In this document: in pieces, positions 1 through 10,864 of the stretch
How positions within the stretch are numbered: position 1 is the stretch's first letter
How the letters are laid out: the number at the start of each line of letters is the position of its first letter
DNA from: Sarcomyxa edulis
Lineage: Eukaryota; Basidiomycota; Agaricomycetes; Agaricales; Mycenaceae
Reading direction: 5' to 3'
Assembly (NCBI GenBank): GCA_009761415.1
Contig: QUOL01000001.1
Coordinates: 2,976,001-3,040,000 of the forward strand
Length of the DNA: 64,000 bases
Notes under the pieces: generated by a model
The model's database searches: none
The model's input: the letters and a program-made list of their open reading frames with translations, nothing else
What the model was told of the DNA's origin: nothing
Made by a program: the position numbers and the translations under genes

Positions 1-330
1 TTACTATCAATTTCTTTTGTTGAGTAACAAATAATGTTGCTTTGCGGAGAACAATAGGCGCAAAAGAACAATGACCAGATTCCTCTTTCGGAAGCAAAGT
101 ACAACGCCGCAGTTACGCGTAGACCTTCTAAGGCAACAATTTACGTTTATCAGAATGCAATGGCGGGAAGATACAAGGTAACTGGGATTGACTGGGAATA
201 GGTCGTCGGGATGACTTGAACAGGATGAGTTGGGAAGGACTGGCTCAAAAAGGAAAAACTGCAGCCACGTGGCACATGATCTGTTTTTGCAATTTTAGAT
301 CCTCTCCTCGAATTCCAATCGCCCCGTTAC
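1..330. other. 5' edge, no gene recognised
   Basis: Nothing recognisable before the ROK1 start. Only short open frames without a convincing start or family are present. It probably holds the promoter of ROK1 and perhaps the end of a gene lying outside the window. Confidence 0.4.
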
Positions 331-2558
331 ATGGAAGCCTTTCAATTACTCTCTCGTGGAGGCGTACAATTCGACAAGAACAGGTTCAAGACAGACGTTC
401 AGCTTTTCAATGTAAGAATATTCTCCTAGCCTAGTTCCAAGCACATTAACTTGACTGTGATTCAGAAATCAAAACCCGTAAACGTTAGAGGCAAAGATGT
501 CACGCACACCATCGAGGGAGAATTACCAGCGGAATTAGACTTCTTCAAGTATGCCCAGGGTGGTCAAAGTAAGCGTAAGGCTGCAGATGGGCTGGAACAT
601 GGCGTTGGGTCGAATGGCAAGAAGCGAAGAATGACGGACGAGGATGAAGATGACGGAGAGGCAAGCGACGAAGAGGAAGACGACGGTGGTGACAAGGAGG
701 AACTTCTTGAAAGCTCGGATCCACCTGCTCCAAGACATCGAGTGACCACGAAAGGGTCCAACGTTCCTCAGGAGGTCGACTCATTCGAGGCACTGAAAGA
801 GCGGTATCAAATGTCATCTCATCTGCTTGCAAATCTTTCCCGGAATGGGTATACTCGCCCTACTGGTATACAATCATACGGAATACCCATAATACTAGAG
901 GTAAGTCAATCGTTCTCTTGACAAGCTGCAATATGCAATATGGGACTCACTTGATGCTCAGTCTCGCGACCTTGCCGCTATATCTCCCACTGGTACAGGT
1001 AAAACGCTATCATACATTCTTCCTATCATCTCTGCTCTCGGTGCACCATCATCTAGCTCCAAAAGTGGGACACCGGCTGGTGTACGCGCTGTAGTCGTCG
1101 CACCAACTCGTGAACTCGCCCACCAGATACACAACGAGTGTCTAAAAATGGCGCAAGGCCGAAAATGGCGAATTGTGCTGTTCAGCAAGGCAACTGCCAG
1201 TACCATGGCCGACAAAAGTGTGAGAGACAAAGTAGGTCAGTCCAATCGCGTTTCTCTTCATTGCAACACTCTTGATATTGACGAACAATCTCTAGACATA
1301 ATTATAAGCACTCCTCTTCGCTTGGTTGCATCTCTCCAATCTGGTAGTCTCGATCTTCGCAAGTGCGTTGCTTTCCCATTATCATATAACGTCGTGATCT
1401 AACCAAGTCAAACAGCGTTCGACACTTAATTCTTGACGAAGCGGATCGAATGTTAGATACCGAGTTTTTGCCGCAAATTCAAGAAATTGTTGCAGCATGC
1501 TCGAATGAACACCTTCAGAAAGCTGTCTTCAGTGCTACCCTTCCTGCTGGTGCCGAAAAGATCGCTATGGAAATGCTTCATAACCCGATTCGTGTAGTCG
1601 TTGGTCTAAAGTATGTCATATTCTTCCATCATATTGTCTCTGTTCGTTGATCACGTATATCCTTCTTCAGAGACACACCGCTTCCACTGATATCCCAAAC
1701 ACTGACATATGTCGCCGACGACCCATCCAAACTCCCTAGTCTCCTAACATATCTCTCACAACCATACAACCCTCCTGTCCTCATATTCACTTCGTCACAA
1801 CCACGCGCCTCGTCTCTTGCAGAAGAACTCGTTTTGAACGGGATCCCTAACGTTGATTGCCTTCATGCTGGTTTGACTAAGAAGGAAAGAGAGGACGCAA
1901 TAAGCCGGATGCGTAGAGGTGAAAGCTGGGTCATGGTGAGCACAGAAGTCATGGCTCGAGGTATGGATTTCAAAGGAGTAAGGGAAGTTATCAACTATGA
2001 TTTCCCTACGAGTGTGCAAAGCTACGTTCATCGCATCGGTCAGTTCCCAATTAAGCCTCTATTGCAATCGCAACGTTGACCCCTGATGACCTTCCTCAGG
2101 TCGTACGGGTCGAGCTGGTCGGGAAGGAAAAGCCGTCACTTATTTCACCGACGAAGATGCTCCCTTCCTGAAATCGTACGTCTCGGTCTCGTCTCTATTA
2201 CCACCAAAGCATGTCTTACTTTATACCGCTAGTATCGCCAACGTCCTCCTCCAATCTGGCTCATCCGTCCCAGAATGGATTCTCAAACTACCTAAACCCT
2301 CCAAAATGAAACGAAGACAGATGGGTAAAGTAAAACGGTCCGAGACCGTCAATGCAGCCAGGAAGATTGGACGTATGGATGCGATCAAGAAGAGGCAAGT
2401 CAAATTTGGGACGTTCACATTCTTTGAAAGGTGCTGATTCTCACTGGCTTATTAGGGATATGGTTGCTGGTTCAAAGCGACGCAAGGAAAAGCCTCTGAA
2501 AGTCAAGTCTAGTCCTACAGACGTCGGAAAAGCTGAAGGCGGATCAGACCGACCGTGA
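331..2558 (+). CDS. ROK1: DEAD-box ATP-dependent RNA helicase Rok1/DDX52
   Basis: Nine exons: 331-411, 466-900, 962-1235, 1296-1362, 1416-1610, 1671-2038, 2100-2175, 2233-2394, 2456-2558, giving 586 residues. The start (MEAFQLLSRGG) matches the usual Rok1/DDX52 N-terminus, so this ATG was chosen. Visible motifs: P-loop PTGTGKT (about residues 180-187), DEAD (about 293-296), SAT, and HRIGRTGRAG for motif VI. An acidic low-complexity stretch precedes the core. In yeast and human this helicase acts in the nucleolus on early 18S rRNA processing; here that role is inferred from family. The last intron (2395-2455) has a GC donor in the classical AG/GCAAGT context. Confidence 0.93.
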
Positions 2559-3322
2559 GATATGATCTTACTGGATAATCTAAGCATGATTTATCAATTC
2601 TGTGATTGCTTTATTCAAGCCAAAAAAAGCCCCACGGCCATTTGACTGCACTGTCTCTCCAGAACAAACAATGACATCCACCACGCGCCAAGTTGGTGGT
2701 GAGTCTTTTGTGTCCTCTTAAAGGCAACCACATCCCAATCGAGTTCTATGAATGTTCCTGATTTGTCTTGGGCATTGATTGGGCTTGCTCAGTTGCAGGG
2801 AGATAACTTCAGACGTGACCGAGAGGAGATTACTCCTTGATAATACAACGTCATGGCCTATGGATGTCAGTGTAAGCGACACAAAGTCAAGACTTGTGGT
2901 CGAGGGAGCCAATATCTCATCATCTGTTGAGGCCACCATGGTCAGTCTTGTCTTTGACTATGACCCAAGCTGAACTTTTCGACATCGCCAGATGTTGAGC
3001 ACTGAGCACTCCGTACCTTTGCAAGTTTTGCTACAAAACATATTTGCTTCCGCGGCAGCAAAACAGGAAATGCCTCCGTGATCGAGTAAATTTAGGCGAG
3101 ATCTCTGATCTAGGCATGAACTCTTCGAGTTCACATACCCACGCACTCGCCTCGAGGTGATAATACGGTATGGTAACTTTCCTGCGCTTTAGCTGAAGTG
3201 TCAATGCGCGTCTTTTCGAAATCGTTGAAAAGGAGCGTCTTTTCGAGAGCTATGGCTACAGATATTCAGACCTCAATATCTTCTCTAGCTCTCTCATATC
3301 ACTCTCTACTACTCAGATAGCT
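2559..3322. other. intergenic, ROK1 to HMG-box gene
   Basis: No supported gene. A 12-bp direct repeat (gcgtcttttcga) occurs at about 3209 and 3235, shortly before the HMG-box start. The remaining open frames are short and have no family signature. Confidence 0.4.
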
Positions 3323-4752
3323 ATGCCTGCTATTCGTAACATCCCTTCTCGTCGCTCTCGGAGACTGTCCAAGCAGACTCCGCGTTCTCTACTTGATGGT
3401 TCGTTCCCTTGATAATTTATGTCATGAACCTCACTGATCATCTATGATATAGATGGTTGGGAGCTGTATCCTATGACTCAGGAGTCGTCGGCCATTACCT
3501 CCCCACACACCGCTACTGACTTTACATGGTCCCCTCCGTCGCCTTCCTCCTCAGACTCTATCGATATCAGTAGTGAACCCTTCGTACGCAGACCTTCGCA
3601 CTCGCACAAGCAGAAGGAGGGACATATTCCTCGTCCCCCGAACGCCTTCATGCTTTTCCGTTCCGACTTCTGGCAGCGATACAAGGCGGAAGCCTTCGAG
3701 AAAGATCATCGTCAAATCAGTCGCATCGCTGGTATATGCTGGAGGGCTCTGTCGGCACGCGAACGAGCTGTGTTTGAGGCCTATGCCGAGGTCGAAAAGC
3801 GAAGACACGCCGAGAAATATCCCGACTACAAGTACGCGCCTTCCTCTTGCAAGGAAAAGTCCGTCAAGAAAAAGGTCGTCAAGAAGAATGTGAAAGAGGA
3901 CGAGAGGTGCGAGAGAGTAGCTTCGCTCATCATGAGAGGTTACGAGGGCAATGATCTGGCACGGGAGGTCCAGAAGATGAGCATCGGATCATCGTCTCCA
4001 TCTCCATCCCCTTCCCCTTCCCCGTCCCCTTCCCCACCTCGCCGTAGCCGCCCTTCTCCAGCGCGTCGCACGAAGAAGCCCGTGTCCCCGGTCCCATCAT
4101 CGACTGCAGACTCTGAGGTTGTAGCCCCAGAGCTCGAAGTCCTCCGCACTCCCAAACTGACTCTCAACCACTTCACTTCTTCCTATACCGTTCAGGGTGC
4201 ATTCATATCTACAGATGAGATCCCCCACCTCGATTTGCATGCACCACTCGTCAAGCCAGCTGAACAGGTATGTATCTTCTGAGCTATATTATATTGTCTA
4301 TCAGGCCGCTCACTTTCGTCTGTGATCGTCAGATTGATGACACCACAATTTTAAATCATATGCTCTTCTCACCACCGGCTCTCAACTACACATATGACGA
4401 TATATCCTTCACGGCCTTCATGAAGGAAGCTACTTACCCTGGGGAAACATTTTCGATGTCTCCCTATCTGTCGGGTGGCTCTGGTTCACTGTCGCAGCCT
4501 TCGTCGAGCATCGCTGGAACGTTTTCATCGTTGGACACCTCCTTTGACATGTCTCTCAGTGAGAAAGCTGCACTTTGTGCCAGCGACCCTACCGCTGCCT
4601 TCCTCGATTCTAGCACTCTCGATACCGAGTCCTTCTTGTCTTCGGATGCATTCCTTACCGGCTATGATGACTCTCCCGCCATTTCCTCGTCTACTTATCC
4701 TTCATATTTACTATACAGTCCAGATTTCTCCCAGATGCTCGTGAATCTCTGA
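3323..4752 (+). CDS. HMG-box transcription factor (MATA-HMG type), copy 1
   Basis: Three exons: 3323-3398, 3453-4267, 4333-4752, giving 436 residues. The HMG box lies at about residues 81-150 and starts with HIPRPPNAFMLFRSDF, the signature of the fungal mating-type-like HMG class. After it come a basic segment and a Ser-Pro dipeptide run (about 3990-4040). The C-terminal third is Ser/Thr-rich and acidic and could be an activation region. A structural paralogue lies at 53237-54768. No pheromone or receptor gene is nearby, so a mating-type role is not supported by context. Likely a nuclear DNA-binding regulator; targets unknown. Confidence 0.85.
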
Positions 4753-5343
4753 AGATACTTACCTCTTTTTCTATACCCTTCCTTTGTTGTATCTTATCAG
4801 TTTCTTCACGATCATGACGGTCATCATGATCATCCAATTTGTACCAACTTTCCCACATTCTCCATTTCTAACTCGTGTACTCACCTGTCCATTACTTGGC
4901 ATCTTAACGACTACAAAACTTCAAGCGAATCATTTCTCGGATCTCTTACACTGGCTGGTGCCCCTAAGCATCTAACATCCCGCTCCTTTGCGATTGACAT
5001 CTGTCTCCCAGTGCCGACTGGAAACTCTGACTTCCGAGTCGAACATTGCACCTGTGTTGCTTAGTCGAATTCGCCAACACTGGCAACAGGATCCCGCCAG
5101 GTATACTTACAGTAGTATCTCGAGAAATTCTAGCAAATTCTATTTTTGATCGACATGTTGTCACCGCTCGTTTAACGGAGAATTTGCAAATTGGCTGTGG
5201 ACCCCCTCTGCCACTGACTGCCACTGGTTCGAATCCGTCAACAACAAAGGCATAAAGAAAGGCAAGTGAAAATCTCTTCATGGTGATAGATATACTGATT
5301 CCTCGTCCAGAACGATCTGCAGATATTTACGATCTTGTGATAT
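4753..5343. other. intergenic, no gene seen
   Basis: The 3' flank of the HMG gene and promoter of the F-box gene. A ggttcgaatcc string at about 5225 resembles a tRNA B box, but no tRNA fold could be built around it. Confidence 0.4.
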
Positions 5344-6927
5344 ATGGACCCTCAATTCCGCCATCTCACTGATTCCAATATACCAGCTTCTCGTGCTGAA
5401 GCTTCGGAAATTCGAGAACTAATTTTCCTGGAGGAGACCTCTGTCTTTGACATAGAAGATCAGATAAACAGCCTGCTTTCGTATCAAGCGCGTTCGGATT
5501 ACCAGCACCAGTTCCTTTTTGCTCTATACTCACAACGAGATGAGCACTACGAGCATATAAGGAAGTACAAATCAACACTCTCAGTTGTACGACGCGTCCC
5601 AATGGAGATCTTGGCCGAGATATTTCTTTTCTGCTGCATCGGACCAGTGTTATTGCCTCCCTCGCGGACCGAACCCCGTCTGATGCTGAGCCATACATCT
5701 AGCAGATGGAGAGCGATAGCGCTGAGCCTTCCAGAAATGTGGAACAGCGTGTCGTTACTCTTCGTAACCAAGCGCAGCCGGCGGTACGATGAAGATTGGA
5801 TTCGTCAAGAGAAGATGAAAAGCGAAAAGATGGTGGGCATCGCCAAAGAGTGGCTTGGTCGCGCTGGATCTGTACAGCCGTTGGAGATAAACTGCCATTA
5901 TAGTGGTTCAATATTCGGTTCCGAGATGTTGATCAGAGATATCCTCATCCCCTGTTCCCGTCGATTCCGCTTCATCGAGTTACAGGTTCCCCACGACACA
6001 TTCAAATTCTTCATGACATTACTGCGTGGCCCGTTCTCTCTGTTGGAATCGCTACGAGTTTTCCTTACCATAGAGCCAATGATTGGACCAAATCTATGGA
6101 TTCAGAGCTTCAAATCCCATTTTACTCGTTACGCACCACGGCTGCAACATCTCGTCTTCGATATGCCGAATTTCTACGCGGATTCATCCCTGATCATGTT
6201 TCCGCTCTCGGGACTGATTACCCTACGTCTTCGCTGTCCTGCTATTTCCACATGCCTAGAGATACTCAGTCATTGTTCCGAGCTCGTCGAGTGCAAAATA
6301 GTTCTTGTGCATGACCCAAAGGACGACCCAACGTCCTCAGATGGCGAAGACGACCAAATAACCATGCGTCACCTACGTTTACTCCACTTCCTTCAAGTTG
6401 GCACTACAACGCGTTTGATGATCGATTACTTTTTGGAAGAACTCGCACTTCCGGCACTTGAGGATCTTTCCATGTCCTTACCGCAGAGCCCAGAAACATT
6501 CCTGGACTTTGCCTCGCGATCTGCATTTACTCTGAACAGGCTGTCGTTGAAGCTGTACACGCACCCCATCAGCAAAGAAAACACTTTGGAAGCGATACTG
6601 CAACAGATGCCCTATCTTCCGTCTCTCAAGTTGTTCGGATTATCCGATTATGATCTTGTCTTCAACATGTTAGGCCGTTCGAAATTGGTTCCGGAATTGC
6701 AGGTCCTCGAAGTGGTCTTCGAATGCGGTGGGTCAATTACCGTGGATGGTCTGATTGCACTCGTCGAGTCAAGAAAACCGCGTAGGGTCGGAACGTCAAA
6801 GCCGTGCTTGCGAAAGGTCACGCTAAGTCTTCCATCTTCGTATGACTATGCCCTGTCCTTAATACCTACCGACGCATGGAGACGAGACGGCTTGGATGTT
6901 GAAATTATGCAGACCTTACCAATCTAA
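5344..6927 (+). CDS. F-box protein, basidiomycete type
   Basis: Single uninterrupted frame of 527 residues. An F-box-like segment (RRVPMEILAEIFLFCC) sits at about residues 82-100, followed by LMLSHTSSRWRAIALSLPEM, the usual second half in mushroom F-box proteins. The rest has spaced leucine-rich strands, suggesting an irregular LRR-like substrate domain. By family it would link a substrate to Skp1 in an SCF ubiquitin ligase; the substrate cannot be guessed. Such proteins form large variable families in Agaricomycetes. It is unusual here in lacking introns. Confidence 0.8.
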   Translation: MDPQFRHLTDSNIPASRAEASEIRELIFLEETSVFDIEDQINSLLSYQARSDYQHQFLFALYSQRDEHYEHIRKYKSTLSVVRRVPMEILAEIFLFCCIGPVLLPPSRTEPRLMLSHTSSRWRAIALSLPEMWNSVSLLFVTKRSRRYDEDWIRQEKMKSEKMVGIAKEWLGRAGSVQPLEINCHYSGSIFGSEMLIRDILIPCSRRFRFIELQVPHDTFKFFMTLLRGPFSLLESLRVFLTIEPMIGPNLWIQSFKSHFTRYAPRLQHLVFDMPNFYADSSLIMFPLSGLITLRLRCPAISTCLEILSHCSELVECKIVLVHDPKDDPTSSDGEDDQITMRHLRLLHFLQVGTTTRLMIDYFLEELALPALEDLSMSLPQSPETFLDFASRSAFTLNRLSLKLYTHPISKENTLEAILQQMPYLPSLKLFGLSDYDLVFNMLGRSKLVPELQVLEVVFECGGSITVDGLIALVESRKPRRVGTSKPCLRKVTLSLPSSYDYALSLIPTDAWRRDGLDVEIMQTLPI

Positions 6928-7072
6928 GTAATGATAGTTACTGATCTCATCCACATCGCTGCTTACAAATACCTTTTCCCCCTTTCTCTCTCTAACATCC
7001 TATACGTACACTTGTATCAATTAACCGTATCAATTAACCGTCGAAATGACTCAATATACACATAAAAATCAA

Positions 7073-9392
7073 TCATCTCATCTTGGACTTTTTGCTTGCT
7101 GGCTCCGCGCCCTCTTCTCCAACAGCAATCCTCCCCGCTGCCTGTTCATCCCTCAGCCATGCTGCACATTCGTCCTTCGTCTTAGTCCCTTCTGGATACT
7201 GGAGCTGCCATTCTCTGACTTTAGCCATCACCGCACCGGTCCATGTACCTGATTTGGTGGCGTTCAAGACTTTCAATACCTCGCGGCCCTGGAGGTCCAG
7301 GAAGGGAGCCGTATCAGTGTCTCAATCTGGATGATGAGGAAAGAGAAGCGCTGACATCGAGAAGTGATTTGGCATCTAATGACGTAGGTAATTCTAATTC
7401 CTCGACTCGCGTTACGAACTTGTTGTAAAGTTCTATACGCTCCGTGGCTTTTTGGACTAGAATGACAGTCAATGACATCGGAGTCGTCGAGAAGGATGTT
7501 TGACCTCGCATACCGTTCAGATCATCTTTCTCTACGTCGTAGAGTGGGACTAACTCTTGCAAAAGGGAGAACAGCAACGAAGTCGTCCAATGGGAACCAG
7601 TGCTGGGATTATGAATACATTTCTCGCGAAGGAGGAGACCTATAAAAAACAGAGTAAATCCTGGATAGATCCTGGACATCAGCAAATTACACACCCATAG
7701 CAACTCTTTCCGAAGGAAACTTGAATTTATTAGTATCGAGTCTAGGATCTGACAAAATCTCTGCAGCAGAGAAAAGGGCGGGTATACCGTCCAGGAAATG
7801 GTTTTGGGTGCCCAGTTTCAATCCATCACGCAGGATGGCTTCCACTATCAGGCATTTCCGTTTCTTTTTGTCGAGATAGGTGACCCCTAAATAAGGAGTC
7901 AGTGCTGCTGATAGATATAGTCGTGCTTTGCAGAAAGGGTCGGTGGAAATGACGGATAGAAGAGTTGGGTGGATGGGAGGAAGTCGCGCAGAAGGATGAA
8001 GCTGTATGAGAGCATTCAGTATTATGGCGGCACTTAGTGAAGTATTACTGGGAGATGGGGGAACGGATGGTACGATTCTGATGGGAGATGGAGGAATGGA
8101 GAAAATCGAAGGATATAACGAGAGCTTGTTGATCAGCCGAATGGCACCGACAGGATCCCGGTCTGTTGGATGAGGTATTATATCTTGATACGCTAGCATG
8201 ACAGATGTATCGATACACACCCTTCATCATTTTGGAGAGCTCCTCGGAGATACGTTCTTTACTGATTTTAGAGGTTATGGCTTCCTGTGTGTATATATCA
8301 GTCCAGTCCTTCTTTCCATAAATGGATGCGGTTTCCTGACTAGTATCTCTGGATCACTTGCAGCCTCTTCCAGCTCGGGCACCATTGTGAATCCGAACCT
8401 GCTTGCAAATCGGATACATCGTATGACGCGCAACGGGTCGTCGCGGAAGGTCTCTTTAGGGGGTAAAGGGGTACGGATGATTCCTTTCTTGAGATCCTCC
8501 AATCCCTACAGAAGTTATGAGCTCTTCAGGGCCAAGCTCATAATCGCGAGCAAATGTTTACCTTTTCTGTCAAGTCCTCCACTGCACGAGTGTGTATGTT
8601 GTAGAATAACGCGTTTATGGTAATATCTCGTCGTAACGCATCTTGCAACGGTGTGCCAAAAGCCTTTACGAAGAGGGCGCCTTATTATATATATTGACAG
8701 GAATGGCTAGAAATACTCACCACATGTGTCGGGATGCGGCTGCTGTCTGCGTATTCTTCACTCCGCAGATTGACAAGGTCCAACTCTCTGTCAAAGACCT
8801 TGAATCTCGCGGTCTCAAGATGTTTCGACTGGTCGGGGTTACTTTCGATTTTAGTGATAGATCCGACCTTGACGCCTTTGCTTTCTGAGAAGGATACCAG
8901 ATGTTCTGCAAATGCAACACCCATCATGTCGCTCAAGGCAATATCGATATCATTGCTTTGTGAGCCCAATAGCTGTTGGCAAGAAGAGACAGCATAAGGA
9001 TCTGTAATACGACTTTTTGTGGTTTTCGGAACGAACGACGAGTGCAGTGTATTAACCTTATCTCTGACCCATCCACCTGCGATCCTGCAAGATGTTTCAA
9101 TGCCCTTCTCTTGCTTCAAATGAGTGGTGCACTCGTCGAAGAGTGTGCAAATTTTGTTCTCGACGTCGGTCAAATGAATTTCCATGTTTGATGGGATATC
9201 GATCGGCTTGAGAGAAGTGGAACCCAGAGACATGAGGCGAGTGGTGTAAGACCTGTGGATGCGAATGTGATGAAATATGATTCTGGGATTGGGGAACATC
9301 CAGCAGATTGTATTTGCAAATTGAAGACTTGTAAGTGACAGGCTCCTGGCTCGAGTCGCAAAATTTGGCGATCTTTTGACTCGGACATGCAC
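7073..9392 (-). CDS. CCA1: CCA-adding tRNA nucleotidyltransferase
   Basis: Eight exons, written high to low: 9392-9057, 8972-8721, 8663-8562, 8505-8341, 8284-8221, 8162-7695, 7639-7356, 7288-7073, giving 628 residues from the first ATG. Visible: GGWVRD nucleotide-binding motif, the DID metal-binding pair, and DALRRDITINALFYN. The enzyme adds CCA to tRNA 3' ends. In-frame Met codons at residues 1, 32, 54 and 70 precede the catalytic core. The stretch between them is basic and lacks acidic residues at first, like a mitochondrial presequence. Yeast CCA1 uses alternative starts to serve mitochondria and cytosol, so the same is inferred here. Intron 1 (84 bp) is a stopless multiple of three. Confidence 0.92.
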
Positions 9393-9552
9393 GTGATATA
9401 AGGCGCGTCGCGTCGTTTATAATTCTAAGAGTCCAGAGGTGACGATGGTATTAGCAGATTACGGGAAACAATACCCATATATATATGATAGAAAAGAGGA
9501 TACTATATAGTTTGAAACCGGAAGAGAAACGATCAAATACGCGAGACGACGT

Positions 9553-10409
9553 TCAGGCTAGAATCCTCGCCAGCCAACCGACCAAGTCATTCAGTTCATC
9601 GTCATTAATAGCGTGTCCCATTCCGTTATAGGCCTTCATCGTCAGTTTAGCATCTGGTACACCCAATGAATATTGAAGGAAAGAGAGCGCATCTTCTGCA
9701 TACGATATTGGTATCTCAATGTCCGCCATCCCATGACACCATAGGATAGGAAGATTGGTAGCAGTATGGATCATCTGCTTCATATGTGGTACTCATGTTG
9801 GTCAGCTGTACAAACTCATATTCCATGGATATATCTTACCTCCCTGGCGCGATGTGGGATCCAGCCAGATAGGCACGCAACGCCACCAAGCTCGTGCAGT
9901 GTCGTCAGAGACACCATCATGCCGAGTGCTGCTCCCTGGCTGAATCCTGCGAGGACAATTCTGCGGGAATCTATCCCTGCATGCACTTGAGACAAGATGA
10001 GGTTCTCGATGGTGGTGATAGATTCTAGGATGGCAGGTTCATCATACTCGTTATTGTACGGCGGAAGGTGTCCAATATTAAACCAACTAGGACGGCGCTG
10101 TCCTTGATTGATAGATACTGGCCTCCGTGGACTATGAAAGAGGACGTTAATATATAATTTCGATGTATATTTATGGCGACCTCACGCTTGTGGTAAAATA
10201 AATTGTACATGGGGGAGGCTCGGGGCTAAAGCTTCAACTGCAAGGGATGCCCAAGTCATATTTGACTGCCCCAGTCCCTAAGATGATCTTGTCACTACTG
10301 ATTGCAGCCGATCAATATTATTTAGACTCACATGGATGAAAATGACAGTTCCCGTGTGTCGTTGAGTGGGATCAATTCTGACGACTTCTTGTAGCTGTAA
10401 AGTGTCCAT
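9553..10409 (-). CDS. acyl-protein thioesterase / alpha-beta hydrolase (APT1-like)
   Basis: Four exons: 10409-10332, 10277-10186, 10131-9840, 9777-9553, giving 228 residues, the normal size for this family. The start is MDTLQLQEVV, 21 residues before the VIFIHGLG oxyanion-hole strand. Catalytic triad candidates: Ser in GFSQGAALG, Asp in WCHGMADIEIP, His in NGMGHAI. The family removes palmitate from S-acylated proteins and lysophospholipids in the cytosol. The gene is divergent from VAC8, itself predicted to be palmitoylated, with 455 bp between start codons; a functional link is only suggestive. An open frame upstream on the same strand (10453-10794) is not needed for the domain. Confidence 0.88.
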
Positions 10410-10864
10410 TCCAAAGTGATGTATATGACATAGTTCATCGCGGTCAAGGTATTTAACCTGAGTGAAAGAAAGCAGTGAGCGAGCGATTGTCCTCCCCTTC
10501 AAGTTGCGCAGTGAGTAGTGCAACTTGCGACACAAACTGCGGCTGCGGGAGCGCTACAGTGAACGTAACTTTGTAGGCTAATATGCGCTTTCCCAGTAAA
10601 TAGAAGAGGAAGGTTGCATCGCCCCCATTGTACTGCCCAAGGAATAAAAAAAGACTTTCAGACGGAGGGCTACCGTGACCGATTGGATTGCCACGTGGGT
10701 GTTTCCGTGGACCAATATACGGCGGACTAACCTTCCCACGATTCAGAACCTCCAGCAACTGGTTCTCCAGTTTAATTTTAAGCAGTCCCCTCATCGCCCG
10801 CCCTGTCGCCCTAACAGTTCCCCGCCATCCCTCTATTCATCTCTTCCTATTCACTTATTGAAGT
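10410..10864. promoter_or_regulatory. shared divergent promoter region, thioesterase / VAC8
   Basis: 455 bp between the two start codons. No clear TATA box or other specific site was recognised. Confidence 0.4.

Noticed and set aside
3990..4040. Simple repeat array at the Ser-Pro run as a possible CRISPR-like or satellite array
   Set aside because: It is a coding dipeptide repeat inside the HMG-box gene.
3323..4752. Mating-type locus
   Set aside because: An HMG box alone is not enough; no pheromone, receptor or homeodomain pair is in the window.
5221..5240. Possible tRNA, from a B-box-like ggttcgaatcc
   Set aside because: The T-stem does not pair beyond three bases and no A box or acceptor stem lies at the right distance.
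10453..10794. Upstream open frame that could extend the thioesterase N-terminus
   Set aside because: It is in a separate frame segment, not needed for the fold, and would make the enzyme longer than its family.
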